Counted from the first letter of the stretch, positions 7,037 to 14,144 are shown. The stretch is 18,500 nt of DNA from JBAZLV01 sp041650055 (GCA_041650055.1 JBAZLV010000041.1:1-18500), one strand, 5' to 3'. Notes: a model not told the origin generated them from the sequence alone. Program-made: numbers and translations.

Positions 7037-7770
7037 GACACTTCTCCATTCCCTTTTTCGGAGTTTGTTTCCGGTTTGATCTGTCTGGTCGAGGCCGAAT
7101 GTGAACGCTGTGATGCCTGATCGTTTAAAATCCTGCCATGATCCATAGTAATGATCCGGCGTTGCATCTTCCGAACCACTTCCCAGTCGTGTGTGGCAAC
7201 CAGAACGGTCGTGCCCTTCATATTAATATCCTTAAACAACCGGAATACATCCTGTCCGCTTTCAGGGTCAAGGTTACCGGTTGGCTCATCCGCAAGCAGG
7301 ATCTGCGGTTCGTTCACGAGCGCGCGAGCAACCGCAATCTTTTGCTGTTCACCGCCGGAAAGTTTCGGAGGGACGAGATGCTGTTTTTTTTCCATACCAA
7401 CTTTTTTCAAAACCGCATGCACACGACGTTCAATATCTCCATACGGCGTACCCACAACCTTCAAAGCAAGTGCAATATTTTCAAAGAGCGTTTTATTGGG
7501 AAGCAGCTTATAATCCTGAAATACAAATCCCATATTGCGCCGGAGATAAGGAATATGGGAAGAAGTAAGTCTGAAGGCATTTATTCCCTGAACCAGCAAC
7601 TGACCTTCGTCGGCCCGTTCCGCACAGAATAAAATTTTAAGAAGCGTGGTTTTCCCTGCGCCGCTTGGACCGGTGATAAAAGCAAATTCCCCTTTGCTCA
7701 CAGTGAAGCTAATGTCTCGCAGTGCAGGAACGCCCTCAAAAAATTTTGTAATCCCATACAATCGGATCAT
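7033..7770 (-). CDS. ftsE: Cell division ATP-binding protein FtsE
   Basis: FtsE is the ABC ATPase that drives FtsX at the divisome. The Walker A motif GPSGAGKT is at 34-41, the Q-loop Gln at 85, the signature LSGGE at 137-141, Walker B ILLADE at 157-162 (followed by PTGNLDP), and the H-loop His at 194. At 245 residues it is roughly 20-25 longer than typical FtsE. The excess is a C-terminal polar tail from about residue 217, rich in Ser, Gln, Asn and Lys. It begins 9 nt after the transketolase C-half stop with no clear Shine-Dalgarno and overlaps ftsX by 4 nt, so coupled translation within a transcript is likely. Confidence 0.96.
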   Translation of the reverse strand: MIRLYGITKFFEGVPALRDISFTVSKGEFAFITGPSGAGKTTLLKILFCAERADEGQLLVQGINAFRLTSSHIPYLRRNMGFVFQDYKLLPNKTLFENIALALKVVGTPYGDIERRVHAVLKKVGMEKKQHLVPPKLSGGEQQKIAVARALVNEPQILLADEPTGNLDPESGQDVFRLFKDINMKGTTVLVATHDWEVVRKMQRRIITMDHGRILNDQASQRSHSASTRQIKPETNSEKGNGEVS

Positions 7771-7779
7771 AGTTTTGTT

Positions 7780-8727
7780 TTACTGCTGCTTCTTCTTTTT
7801 AATGACAGACTTGACCGCTTTCATAATATCATCCACGGTCATATTATAATACGATAACAACCCTTCCTGATCTCCGGATGTTCCAAATTTGTCCTGAATA
7901 CCAATTCGCATAAGAGGAACCGGCTGACCTTCGGCAAGCACTTCGGCAACTGCTCCGCCAAGTCCGCCGATAATCGAATGTTCTTCTGCTGTCACAATCG
8001 CTCCACACCGGCGTGCAGCAGCAAGAACCGTTTCAGCATCGAGCGGCTTTATCGTAGGCATATTGATGACGGAAACATCGATTCCTTCAGCTTTCAGCAT
8101 GTCTCGGGCTTTTAATGCTTCTGCAACCATAATTCCGGTTGCAATAATGGCTGCGTCTTTTCCTTCATTGAATACATGTGCTTTTCCAATTTGAAAACGA
8201 TACCCAGGTTCTGAGATCCTGGGAACCTTGTTTCTTCCCACACGAACATAACATGGTCCATGATGTTCTGCTACAGCTTCAATTGCTTGAGCAGTTTCCG
8301 GTCCATCTGCTGGAACAATCACGGTCATATGCGGGATGACCCGCATCACGGCTATATCTTCAACAGATTGGTGAGAGCCGCCGTCTTCCCCAACCGTAAT
8401 CCCCGCGTGGCTCGCAACAATCTTGACATTCAAATTCGGATAACAAACGGATTGCCGAACCTGTTCCCATGCTCTGCCTGTGGCAAAGATTGCGAACGTG
8501 CTCAGGAATGGAAGTTTTCCGGCAACAGCAAACCCAGCAGCAGTACTCACCATATCTTGCTCTGCGATTCCCATATTAAAAAAACGATCGGGAAATGCTT
8601 TGGCAAATTTTGCGGTTTTGGTTGATCCGGACAAATCAGCATCCAGCACCACAACATCATTTCTTTTTCTTCCGAGAGCCGCAAGCGCATCTCCATAGGC
8701 GTCTCGGGTAGCAATTTTCTCGGTCAC
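7780..8727 (-). CDS. Transketolase, C-terminal subunit (split enzyme)
   Basis: This is the pyrimidine-binding plus C-terminal half of a two-gene transketolase, which moves two-carbon units between sugar phosphates using thiamine diphosphate. At 315 residues it has the usual size for the split C-half. NMGIAEQDMVSTAAGFA at 51-67 carries the catalytic cofactor-activating Glu56; GEDGGSHQSVEDIA (about 114-127) and the C-terminal fold (EEHSIIGGLGGAVAEVL) are typical. The start is GTG at 8727 with AGGAGG 5 nt upstream. Its partner is at 9939-10781 with leuB in between. A DXS or pyruvate dehydrogenase E1-beta assignment is less likely because the partner is clearly a transketolase N-half. Confidence 0.93.
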   Translation of the reverse strand: MTEKIATRDAYGDALAALGRKRNDVVVLDADLSGSTKTAKFAKAFPDRFFNMGIAEQDMVSTAAGFAVAGKLPFLSTFAIFATGRAWEQVRQSVCYPNLNVKIVASHAGITVGEDGGSHQSVEDIAVMRVIPHMTVIVPADGPETAQAIEAVAEHHGPCYVRVGRNKVPRISEPGYRFQIGKAHVFNEGKDAAIIATGIMVAEALKARDMLKAEGIDVSVINMPTIKPLDAETVLAAARRCGAIVTAEEHSIIGGLGGAVAEVLAEGQPVPLMRIGIQDKFGTSGDQEGLLSYYNMTVDDIMKAVKSVIKKKKQQ

Positions 8728-8745
8728 AATTCCTCCTGATGAAAT

Positions 8746-9810
8746 CTAACTCAAATTTTTCATGATCTGTTCTGTCATTTCCACCGTATTCACTTTTGTG
8801 CTTCCGGATGAATAAATATCAGCCGTCCGGTATCCTAAAGACAGTGTTTTTGTTACTGCTCGCTCGATGGATACTGCCGCGGTTTCTTCATTATAGGAAT
8901 AGCGCAACAAGAGCGCCAAAGAAAGAATTTGGGCGATAGGATTTGCAATTGACTTTCCGGCAATATCAGGCGCAGAACCGCCTGAAGGTTCATACAACCC
9001 GAAACGGGAAGCGTTGAGTGACGCCGATGGAAGCATGCCGATCGATCCGGTAATCATCGATGCTTCATCGGACAGGATATCTCCGAACATGTTGCCGCAT
9101 AAGAGAACATCGAATTGTGCGGGATTGCGGACCAGCTGCATGGCAGCATTATCCACGTACATATGCGAAAGCTCTATCTTGGGATATTGTTTTGCAATAT
9201 CAGTAACAATCTTTCTCCAAAAAACCATGCTGCTCAAGACGTTTGCCTTGTCAATGCTGGTCACTTTTTTCTTCCGCTTCTGGGCGGCCTGAAACGCAGT
9301 ATGGGCAATCCGTTCAACTTCTTCCTTGGTATACACCATCGTGTCAAGACCTTTGCTTTCGGTAATCACCTTTGGCTGGCCGAAATATACATCACCAGTC
9401 AACTCACGGATGATCAGAACATCAACCCCATTTTGAATGATGCTGTTCTTTAAAGGCGATGCATCCATGAGTTCCGGATAAATCTTTGCTGGCCTCAGGT
9501 TCGCGAACAGATCGAACATTTTTCGAAGAGGCAGAAGTGCTGCACGTTCCGGCTGTTGCTCAGGAGGAAGCTTCTCCCATTTCGGCCCACCAATTGATCC
9601 GAACAGGATCGCGTCCGATTGCTTGCAGAGGCCAACCGTCTCTTGAGGAAGTGCTGATCCCGTTGCATCAATCGCAGCTCCACCAACCAGTGCTTCCTTC
9701 CAGGTAATTTCCAGTTTGGAGGTCTCATTTATTTTTTTCAAGACTTCAAGGCACGAAGACATAACCTCCGGTCCGATTCCATCACCTGCAAGAACAGCAA
9801 TTTTGCGCAT
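8746..9810 (-). CDS. leuB: 3-isopropylmalate dehydrogenase LeuB
   Basis: LeuB oxidatively decarboxylates 3-isopropylmalate with NAD+ in leucine synthesis. The 354-residue product has full family length. It shows the opening AVLAGDGIGPEV, the leuB-specific GSIGGPKWEKL loop, the substrate Arg/Tyr region RELTGDVYFG, the catalytic Lys in DKANVL, the metal-binding Asp cluster in GDILSDEASMITGS, and the NAD-binding EPSGGSAPDIAGK segment. The pattern fits IPMDH better than isocitrate or tartrate dehydrogenase. The start is ATG with AAGGAG 7 nt upstream. It sits 18 nt before the transketolase C-half and 128 nt after the N-half. No other leucine gene is in the window. Confidence 0.96.
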   Translation of the reverse strand: MRKIAVLAGDGIGPEVMSSCLEVLKKINETSKLEITWKEALVGGAAIDATGSALPQETVGLCKQSDAILFGSIGGPKWEKLPPEQQPERAALLPLRKMFDLFANLRPAKIYPELMDASPLKNSIIQNGVDVLIIRELTGDVYFGQPKVITESKGLDTMVYTKEEVERIAHTAFQAAQKRKKKVTSIDKANVLSSMVFWRKIVTDIAKQYPKIELSHMYVDNAAMQLVRNPAQFDVLLCGNMFGDILSDEASMITGSIGMLPSASLNASRFGLYEPSGGSAPDIAGKSIANPIAQILSLALLLRYSYNEETAAVSIERAVTKTLSLGYRTADIYSSGSTKVNTVEMTEQIMKNLS

Positions 9811-9828
9811 TTATCATCTCCTTCTTGA

Positions 9829-9925
9829 ATAATCAAACCCCAAATCACAAACTCAAAATAATTTCCAAGCGTTGAGTCATTGGTATTTTAGGATTGATTA
9901 TTATTTGTCATTTGGCGCTTGAAAA
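9829..9925. repeat. AT-rich degenerate repeat-like intergenic stretch
   Basis: The 128-nt gap between the transketolase N-half and leuB contains recurring ATTTG/TTTGG-type words on both strands. An outer inverted pair CAAGCG (about 9868-9873) and CGCTTG (about 9916-9921) brackets about 42 nt. I recall similar 'caaaccccaaatcacaaa'-style dispersed intergenic sequence in genomes of uncultured lineages. No promoter or terminator is convincing here, so leuB probably depends on read-through or a weak promoter. Confidence 0.4.
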
Positions 9926-9938
9926 TCAGTGCTTGTTT

Positions 9939-10781
9939 TTAGCTCCTGCAGGTTGCTTCTTCTAATTCTCTCAAGGCAATTTCAAGCTCTTCTTTATTGG
10001 GCGTAGTTCCATGAAATTGGACCTTGCCTTCAAATACAGAAGATCCTTTGCCCTTGACCGTACGACAAACAATGGCTGTCGGCTTGCCCTTGACCGTTTC
10101 TGCGGTATTGAGGGCATTCACGATTTTCTTCATATCATGACCATCGATATCGATCACTTCCCAGCCGAATGCCCGCCATTTGTCCACGATCGGTTCTACG
10201 TTTTTCACATTCTCAACGCGCCCGTCAATCTGGAGTCCATTATTGTCAATAATCGCACAGAGATTATCGAGTTTGTAATGAGCAGCAGTCATTGCAGCTT
10301 CCCAGACTTGGCCTTCCTGAAGCTCCCCATCACCAAGCAAAGCATAAACACGGTTCGGGAGCTTGTCGATCTTGTGCGCAAGCGCGATTCCGTTTGCTAC
10401 GGAGAGTCCTTGCCCTAATGAACCGGTTGATATCTCGACACCTGGCAGGCATTTGCTGTCCGGATGTCCTTGAAGCCGTGAGCCAAGCTTCCGGAGGGTG
10501 CAGAGCTCTGCCTGCTCAAGGTAGCCTGCATGTGCAAGAACCGTATATAAAAGCGGCGCTGCATGACCTTTGGAAAGGATAAAATAATCACGATCTTTTG
10601 CCTTCGGCTTTTTGGGATCATACTTCATTGTGTAAAAATAGAGTGCTGTTACAATATCAGCTGCGGAAAGGCTTCCGCCAGTATGGCCAGACCCGCATCC
10701 GGCCAGCATTTTCAAAATATCGATCCGTATTCGGCGAGCCTTATCCGTGAGTGTGTTTATTTGATCCTGCGTAATTTCCAT
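9939..10781 (-). CDS. Transketolase, N-terminal subunit (split enzyme)
   Basis: This is the diphosphate-binding half of a two-gene transketolase. The 280-residue product carries SGHTGGSLSAADI at 31-43, KGHAAPLLY at 71-79, GHPD at 105-108, and the thiamine diphosphate-Mg motif from GDGELQEGQVWEA (150-162) to DNN (179-181). The last third, ending in the GKVQFHGTTPNKEEL region, matches the family. The start at ATG 10781 is preferred: AGGAG (plus 10787-10791) lies 5 nt upstream, whereas a GTG at 10799 would place that site inside the gene. It works with the product of 7780-8727, from which it is separated by leuB. Confidence 0.94.
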   Translation of the reverse strand: MEITQDQINTLTDKARRIRIDILKMLAGCGSGHTGGSLSAADIVTALYFYTMKYDPKKPKAKDRDYFILSKGHAAPLLYTVLAHAGYLEQAELCTLRKLGSRLQGHPDSKCLPGVEISTGSLGQGLSVANGIALAHKIDKLPNRVYALLGDGELQEGQVWEAAMTAAHYKLDNLCAIIDNNGLQIDGRVENVKNVEPIVDKWRAFGWEVIDIDGHDMKKIVNALNTAETVKGKPTAIVCRTVKGKGSSVFEGKVQFHGTTPNKEELEIALRELEEATCRS

Positions 10782-10851
10782 GAAATCTCCTGATGTCACA
10801 TTTTTTTATTGAGAATGGTACTATCAAATGAGTAATGAGTTTGGTGAAATG

Positions 10852-11265
10852 TTAACTGCCTTTTTCTCGCTCCTTTTGTTCCTGAGCAAGAAAATCAAGG
10901 ATAATATCATCGAGACTTTTTTCTTTTATTTCTTCTACTGGTTTTGATTTTGCAGCCACGGGCTCCGGTTTTTTGACTTCCTGTTTTGGAGGAATCGATG
11001 GAGGTTGGCCTTTTATGTCCCCCAGATTATTATTCATGAGATCACGGATCATTTTTTTATGCTGCTCCATCATGATCTCGCGTACCACTTCGTCAAGACA
11101 GTCAGCCTTCAAAATGTCCTGATAACTTGTTTTACGTGACGCAAGGATTTCACCCTGGTGATACAGCAAAGAAACAATCTGAGGGTTATTGGTTCCGCAG
11201 TCCTCAGTCTGAACATGATAGATTTTCCCCTGAAATTTGAAGTCCGTGTTGTATCCGGTAAGCAT
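10852..11265 (-). CDS. Conserved hypothetical protein, first gene of the cluster
   Basis: A 137-residue cytoplasmic protein with no recognisable enzyme motif. Residues 1-80 form a compact domain (LTGYNTDFKFQGKIYHVQTEDCG, with YHQGEILASRKTSY further on) that I recall as a conserved but uncharacterised family in delta-proteobacteria-like genomes. Residues about 88-137 are a Pro/Lys/Glu-rich linker ending in an acidic helix (LDDIILDFLAQEQKE). There is no signal peptide or membrane segment. The ATG at 11265 is preferred over a GTG at 11289. A near-consensus promoter at 11275-11303 overlaps the GTG, so its transcript would start almost at the ATG, and no Shine-Dalgarno precedes either start. The transketolase N-half follows after 70 nt. 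Function is unknown. Confidence 0.8.
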   Translation of the reverse strand: MLTGYNTDFKFQGKIYHVQTEDCGTNNPQIVSLLYHQGEILASRKTSYQDILKADCLDEVVREIMMEQHKKMIRDLMNNNLGDIKGQPPSIPPKQEVKKPEPVAAKSKPVEEIKEKSLDDIILDFLAQEQKEREKGS

Positions 11266-11274
11266 GGAGCGATT

Positions 11275-11303
11275 ATTATACAAAGCCACCTGTGAAGATG
11301 CAA
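11275..11303 (-). promoter_or_regulatory. Sigma-70 promoter of the hypothetical-transketolase-leuB-ftsEX cluster
   Basis: On the minus strand TTGCAT (plus 11298-11303) and the perfect TATAAT (plus 11275-11280) are separated by 17 bp. The predicted start near 11268 is only about 3 nt before the ATG at 11265, so the mRNA would be leaderless or nearly so. It lies back-to-back with the tRNA-Leu promoter. Confidence 0.75.
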
Positions 11304-11320
11304 GCCTTTTCAGGTTTTAC

Positions 11321-11349
11321 TTGACAGGAAAAGAGTGTTCGTGTTAGTT
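11321..11349 (+). promoter_or_regulatory. Promoter of tRNA-Leu
   Basis: A perfect TTGACA -35 at 11321-11326 and a weak TTAGTT -10 at 11344-11349 are separated by 17 bp. The predicted start near 11356 is a few nt before the mature tRNA 5' end at 11359. Confidence 0.65.
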
Positions 11350-11358
11350 TTACGGCGT

Positions 11359-11445
11359 GCCAGCGTGGTGAAACTGGTAGACGCAGCGGACTCAAAATCC
11401 GCCGGGGGCAACTCCATGTCGGTTCGATTCCGACCGCTGGCACCA
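11359..11445 (+). tRNA. tRNA-Leu (anticodon CAA)
   Basis: An 87-nt class II tRNA with the 3' CCA encoded. The acceptor stem GCCAGCG pairs with CGCTGGC over all 7 bp. The anticodon stem GCGGA/TCCGC encloses the loop CTCAAAA with anticodon CAA at 11393-11395, reading UUG. The variable arm at about 11403-11417 has a GGGG/CTCC stem, as expected for leucine, and the T arm GTCGG-TTCGATT-CCGAC is perfect. The discriminator is A at 11442. It has its own promoter and terminator and is opposite in direction to the flanking protein genes. Confidence 0.97.
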
Positions 11446-11453
11446 ATTCTAAA

Positions 11454-11486
11454 TAAAAAAGATCAGCACTCGCCGGTCTTTTTTTA
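11454..11486 (+). terminator. Terminator after tRNA-Leu
   Basis: A run of A and AGATC (about 11454-11464) can pair with GGTCT and the T-run (11475-11486) around the 10-nt loop AGCACTCGCC. The G/C part of the stem is short, but a long U-tract follows directly. It lies about 10 nt past the tRNA 3' end. Confidence 0.65.
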
Positions 11487-11512
11487 TTCTGCATCCTGCC
11501 GGGCGCACCAAT

Positions 11513-11541
11513 AAAAAAGGCCTCGGAATTTCCAAGGCCTT
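11513..11541 (-). terminator. Intrinsic terminator of the DUF3300-DUF2950 operon
   Basis: AAGGCCT (11517-11523) pairs perfectly with AGGCCTT (11535-11541) around an 11-nt loop. On the minus strand the stem is followed by six U. It lies about 35 nt past the stop of the DUF2950 gene. Confidence 0.85.
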
Positions 11542-11576
11542 GTCATTATCGCACTACTGGATACGACTTCAGTTAG

Positions 11577-12563
11577 CTATTTACTGCTTCCATTCTCCTT
11601 AACCGGCGTCCAGGTCTTATCCGGATCATACGATTCTATATTTTGCGCTATCTTCAGCGTATCCGGTCCGAGATTTTTCTGATACACTTTTCCTTGCTGG
11701 CTCACGATAAAGGTCATAATTCCCGACTTGCCCCAGTTCGCAGGAAATGCGACAAGCGCAAAACCCGCAACCATGTTTCCATTCACAATGTAATTGTATT
11801 TTCCTCCGGGTGCATGCTTCCCTTGCTTGGTTAAAATTTTAAAATAATATCCGTGAAAAGGTGTCGGCTGTTCGGTAAAAACAGATTTTTCTTTTTTGTA
11901 ACCTTCCATTCGCGCCATTGCGACCAGTTCTCCCAAGGGACTCGGCGTCTCGCCAAGAGCATGCTTCCAGAACAGGCCGTTTTTCCTTCCGGGGTCACTC
12001 CGGAGTTTTTGAGCATACGCAAATATCCCGTCCTTGTCCCAATCGTTCAAGACATATTCACGCTGCGCTTTGACATAGGTTCTACATACTAAAATAGCTG
12101 TGAGCTCATTTTCGCCAATTCTGCGGTTTAATATTTCTTCCTTGCCAGCCTCACTATCAAAAAACCACTGGTTTCCTTTTTTTACTAAAGGAATCGGAAA
12201 TGGCCAGTTCTCATTGCCGATATGAATGGTAATTTTTGAATCCTGTTCCCTGGTAAGAGCTGCTTTTTCCTCAACATATTTTGTAAATTCTGCGAACTCA
12301 GCATCATCCTGCACCGTATCGCCGGAAAGGAGTTCTTTGAATGAGGGGCCAAATATGTGGTCAAGTGCGGATCTATCTTTTGCTTTTACCGCCTCAACAA
12401 GCTCTTTCAACGCCTCTTCAGGAGTTGCAAAACTTTTTTGTACTAGCGCTGCCAACGCAGGGATGCTCATGAAAAAAAGCAACGCGGGAACAATGATAAG
12501 GGCGGCAACAACTCGCGTTTTCCTCTGTTTGTTGAGTGTGGAATTTCCTTGGCTCATTCTCAT
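11577..12563 (-). CDS. DUF2950 family exported protein
   Basis: A secreted or periplasmic protein of unknown function. From ATG 12563 it is 328 residues. A signal peptide covers about 1-39 (basic NKQRKTR, then a hydrophobic core ending IPALA-AL). The mature part begins QKSFATPEEALKELVEAVKAKDRSALDHIFGP, the entry typical of DUF2950, and continues with GWF-type strands such as PFHGYYFKILTKQGKHAPGG and GGKYNYIVNGNMVAGFALVAFPANWG. Start choice: ATG 12563 has AAAGGA 6 nt upstream; ATG 12590, 8 nt past the DUF3300 stop, has only a weak GAGAGA. It is co-transcribed with the DUF3300 gene, a pairing seen in many Gram-negative genomes. Ligand and role are unknown. Confidence 0.88.
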   Translation of the reverse strand: MRMSQGNSTLNKQRKTRVVAALIIVPALLFFMSIPALAALVQKSFATPEEALKELVEAVKAKDRSALDHIFGPSFKELLSGDTVQDDAEFAEFTKYVEEKAALTREQDSKITIHIGNENWPFPIPLVKKGNQWFFDSEAGKEEILNRRIGENELTAILVCRTYVKAQREYVLNDWDKDGIFAYAQKLRSDPGRKNGLFWKHALGETPSPLGELVAMARMEGYKKEKSVFTEQPTPFHGYYFKILTKQGKHAPGGKYNYIVNGNMVAGFALVAFPANWGKSGIMTFIVSQQGKVYQKNLGPDTLKIAQNIESYDPDKTWTPVKENGSSK

Positions 12564-12598
12564 ATTTTTTCCTTTCATAAAGGGATTCATTCTCTCGA

Positions 12599-14092
12599 TT
12601 ATTTATTTCGTCTCGCTCCGCCTCTTTCTGATGGCCCACCGCTGTGTTCACGAGGACCGGAAAATGGACGGAGAGTACCGGCATTTTCCCGGCTGGCCTG
12701 TCCTCGATTGCTTAGTTCTCGTGCTTCTTGATTGCCACGGTAACCGCCAAAAGTAACCGACGGTGTTTTCGGAGGCTGTACGGTCACTGGTGCACGAGGG
12801 GTAGCAGGTACGGATTTCATAACACCCGGTGAGGGCTGCATAGGTCGCGGTGCAATATCAGGTTTCGGACCCTCGGGTTGTGGTGTGATCTTCGGCTGAG
12901 GTTTTTGTCGCACCCCAGGAGAAGGCTGCGTTCGCGGGTCAGGCACATCACGAGGAGGAGTAAACGGCCGCGGTGTAATGCCAGGCTGCCGAATCCCCGA
13001 GGTAGGCATACGAGGCTCACTCGCGCGTGAAGGATCTCGCGAAAGCCGTTTTCCCGAAGAATCTATTGCCGGCGGTTTTGTTCGCGGCGTAGGAACCGGA
13101 GGCCGCTGAACAATGCCGGGCGAGGGAGCTATCGGGGCTTTCACGATGCCCCGGCTTTGCCGTCCTCTATTGCTATACGTTGGTGCATCACCACGCGGCT
13201 TAAATACTGGCCCAACAGTTCTTGGTTGAGGTATGGTGCCTCTTACTTCACCGGTTCGGGAGTACCGTGAAGCATGCGGTCCGCTCGGCCGTGATGCCAG
13301 ATAGCGAGCAGGATTTCCGTGTGACGGATCATGTCGCCATTGTTGATGAATGTATGGTCGGCTTTTATTGATATATACATTGGTCACATGAATATAAGGG
13401 CGCGCATAATTCACCCATCCTGGCCGACTCCATCCATGGTAAATGACATGATGATGCGGCCAGTCAAAATCTAAATGAAGCCAGACTCCAATCGGGAAGC
13501 CGATTCCAAATGTAATGAAAGGTGCATAAAACGGTCGTTCAACATATACAACCGTTGGATTATAATACGGAACATAAATATACTGCGGTTGAACGGGAAT
13601 AATTTTAATATACTCTCCCTCAACGACAACTTGCTGCTTTTCATTCGTCACAAGATTTCCCATCTGGCGTGCAAGCGATCGAAGTTTTTGAATCGAATTG
13701 GTTACTTCTGACGGCTGATTTAAAAAAGCATCTCCGAGATTAGCAGTCCAATCCATATTTTCTGCCATAAGATTAAGAACATCCGGATAATGTGCAACCG
13801 CTTTAACCGATTCAGCCCAATGCTGGTTGTCAATATCCTCCGGTTTTCCACCCTGTTTCAACCATGCCGCCGCTTCTTCGATTTCTCGAGGATACGTTGC
13901 TGCGGGCAACACCTGAGCAAGCAGCGGATCCGGATAAAGGGCAATCGGAGCAAGCAGGGTATCCAGTTCCTGTTCCGTGAATGAAACTGAATAGGGTATA
14001 TCTGCATTTTGGGCATGCATCTGCAGGGGAAGGAATAGCGATAAAGAAGCAATAAGGATTACACAAAAATCCCTGGCACGTATTCTATTCAT
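12599..14092 (-). CDS. DUF3300 family exported protein with Pro/Arg-rich tail
   Basis: A 497-residue exported protein of unknown function. A signal peptide spans about 1-28 (core CVILIASLSLFLPL, cleavage near MHA-Q). The DUF3300 domain at about 35-250 begins with FTEQELDTLLAPIALYPDPLLAQVLPAATYP and includes the YVPYYNPTVVYV stretch. A region around 200-265 is very rich in His, Trp, Tyr and Arg. Residues about 270-497 are low complexity, dominated by Pro, Arg, Ser and Gly, with recurring PSPG(I/V) units; this tail is probably disordered and perhaps binds cell wall or surface polymers. The ATG at 14092 has GAGAGGA upstream. A perfect 22-bp palindrome lies 31 bp in front of it. DUF2950 follows 8-35 nt after the stop. 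Confidence 0.92.
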   Translation of the reverse strand: MNRIRARDFCVILIASLSLFLPLQMHAQNADIPYSVSFTEQELDTLLAPIALYPDPLLAQVLPAATYPREIEEAAAWLKQGGKPEDIDNQHWAESVKAVAHYPDVLNLMAENMDWTANLGDAFLNQPSEVTNSIQKLRSLARQMGNLVTNEKQQVVVEGEYIKIIPVQPQYIYVPYYNPTVVYVERPFYAPFITFGIGFPIGVWLHLDFDWPHHHVIYHGWSRPGWVNYARPYIHVTNVYINKSRPYIHQQWRHDPSHGNPARYLASRPSGPHASRYSRTGEVRGTIPQPRTVGPVFKPRGDAPTYSNRGRQSRGIVKAPIAPSPGIVQRPPVPTPRTKPPAIDSSGKRLSRDPSRASEPRMPTSGIRQPGITPRPFTPPRDVPDPRTQPSPGVRQKPQPKITPQPEGPKPDIAPRPMQPSPGVMKSVPATPRAPVTVQPPKTPSVTFGGYRGNQEARELSNRGQASRENAGTLRPFSGPREHSGGPSERGGARRNK

Positions 14093-14122
14093 AAGTCATT
14101 CCTCTCTTTCAGTTTAGCATAG

Positions 14123-14144
14123 CGTTATGTTCCGGAACATAACG
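14123..14144. promoter_or_regulatory. Perfect 22-bp palindrome, probable operator of the DUF3300-DUF2950 operon
   Basis: The half-site CGTTATGTTCC is followed immediately by its exact complement GGAACATAACG, with no spacer and no mismatch. It ends 31 bp before the DUF3300 start. On the minus strand a TATGCT -10-like hexamer lies just downstream, so a repressor or activator dimer here would touch the promoter. The binding protein is not known and is not encoded nearby. Confidence 0.7.

Noticed and set aside
11276..11494. 72-aa minus-strand ORF with VGIEPTWSCPRRILSPLRLPVSP
   Set aside because: It lies antisense across tRNA-Leu. This peptide is a well-known spurious translation of the complement of leucine tRNA genes.
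11501..11510. GGGCGCACCA just after the tRNA terminator, looking like a second tRNA 3' end or att site
   Set aside because: No T arm or acceptor partner lies upstream and it does not match the tRNA-Leu end, so it is chance.
14095..14135. ECF-sigma promoter (GGAAC -35) for the DUF3300 gene
   Set aside because: GGAAC is part of the palindrome and the downstream -10 match is weak at the needed spacing; the palindrome explains it better.
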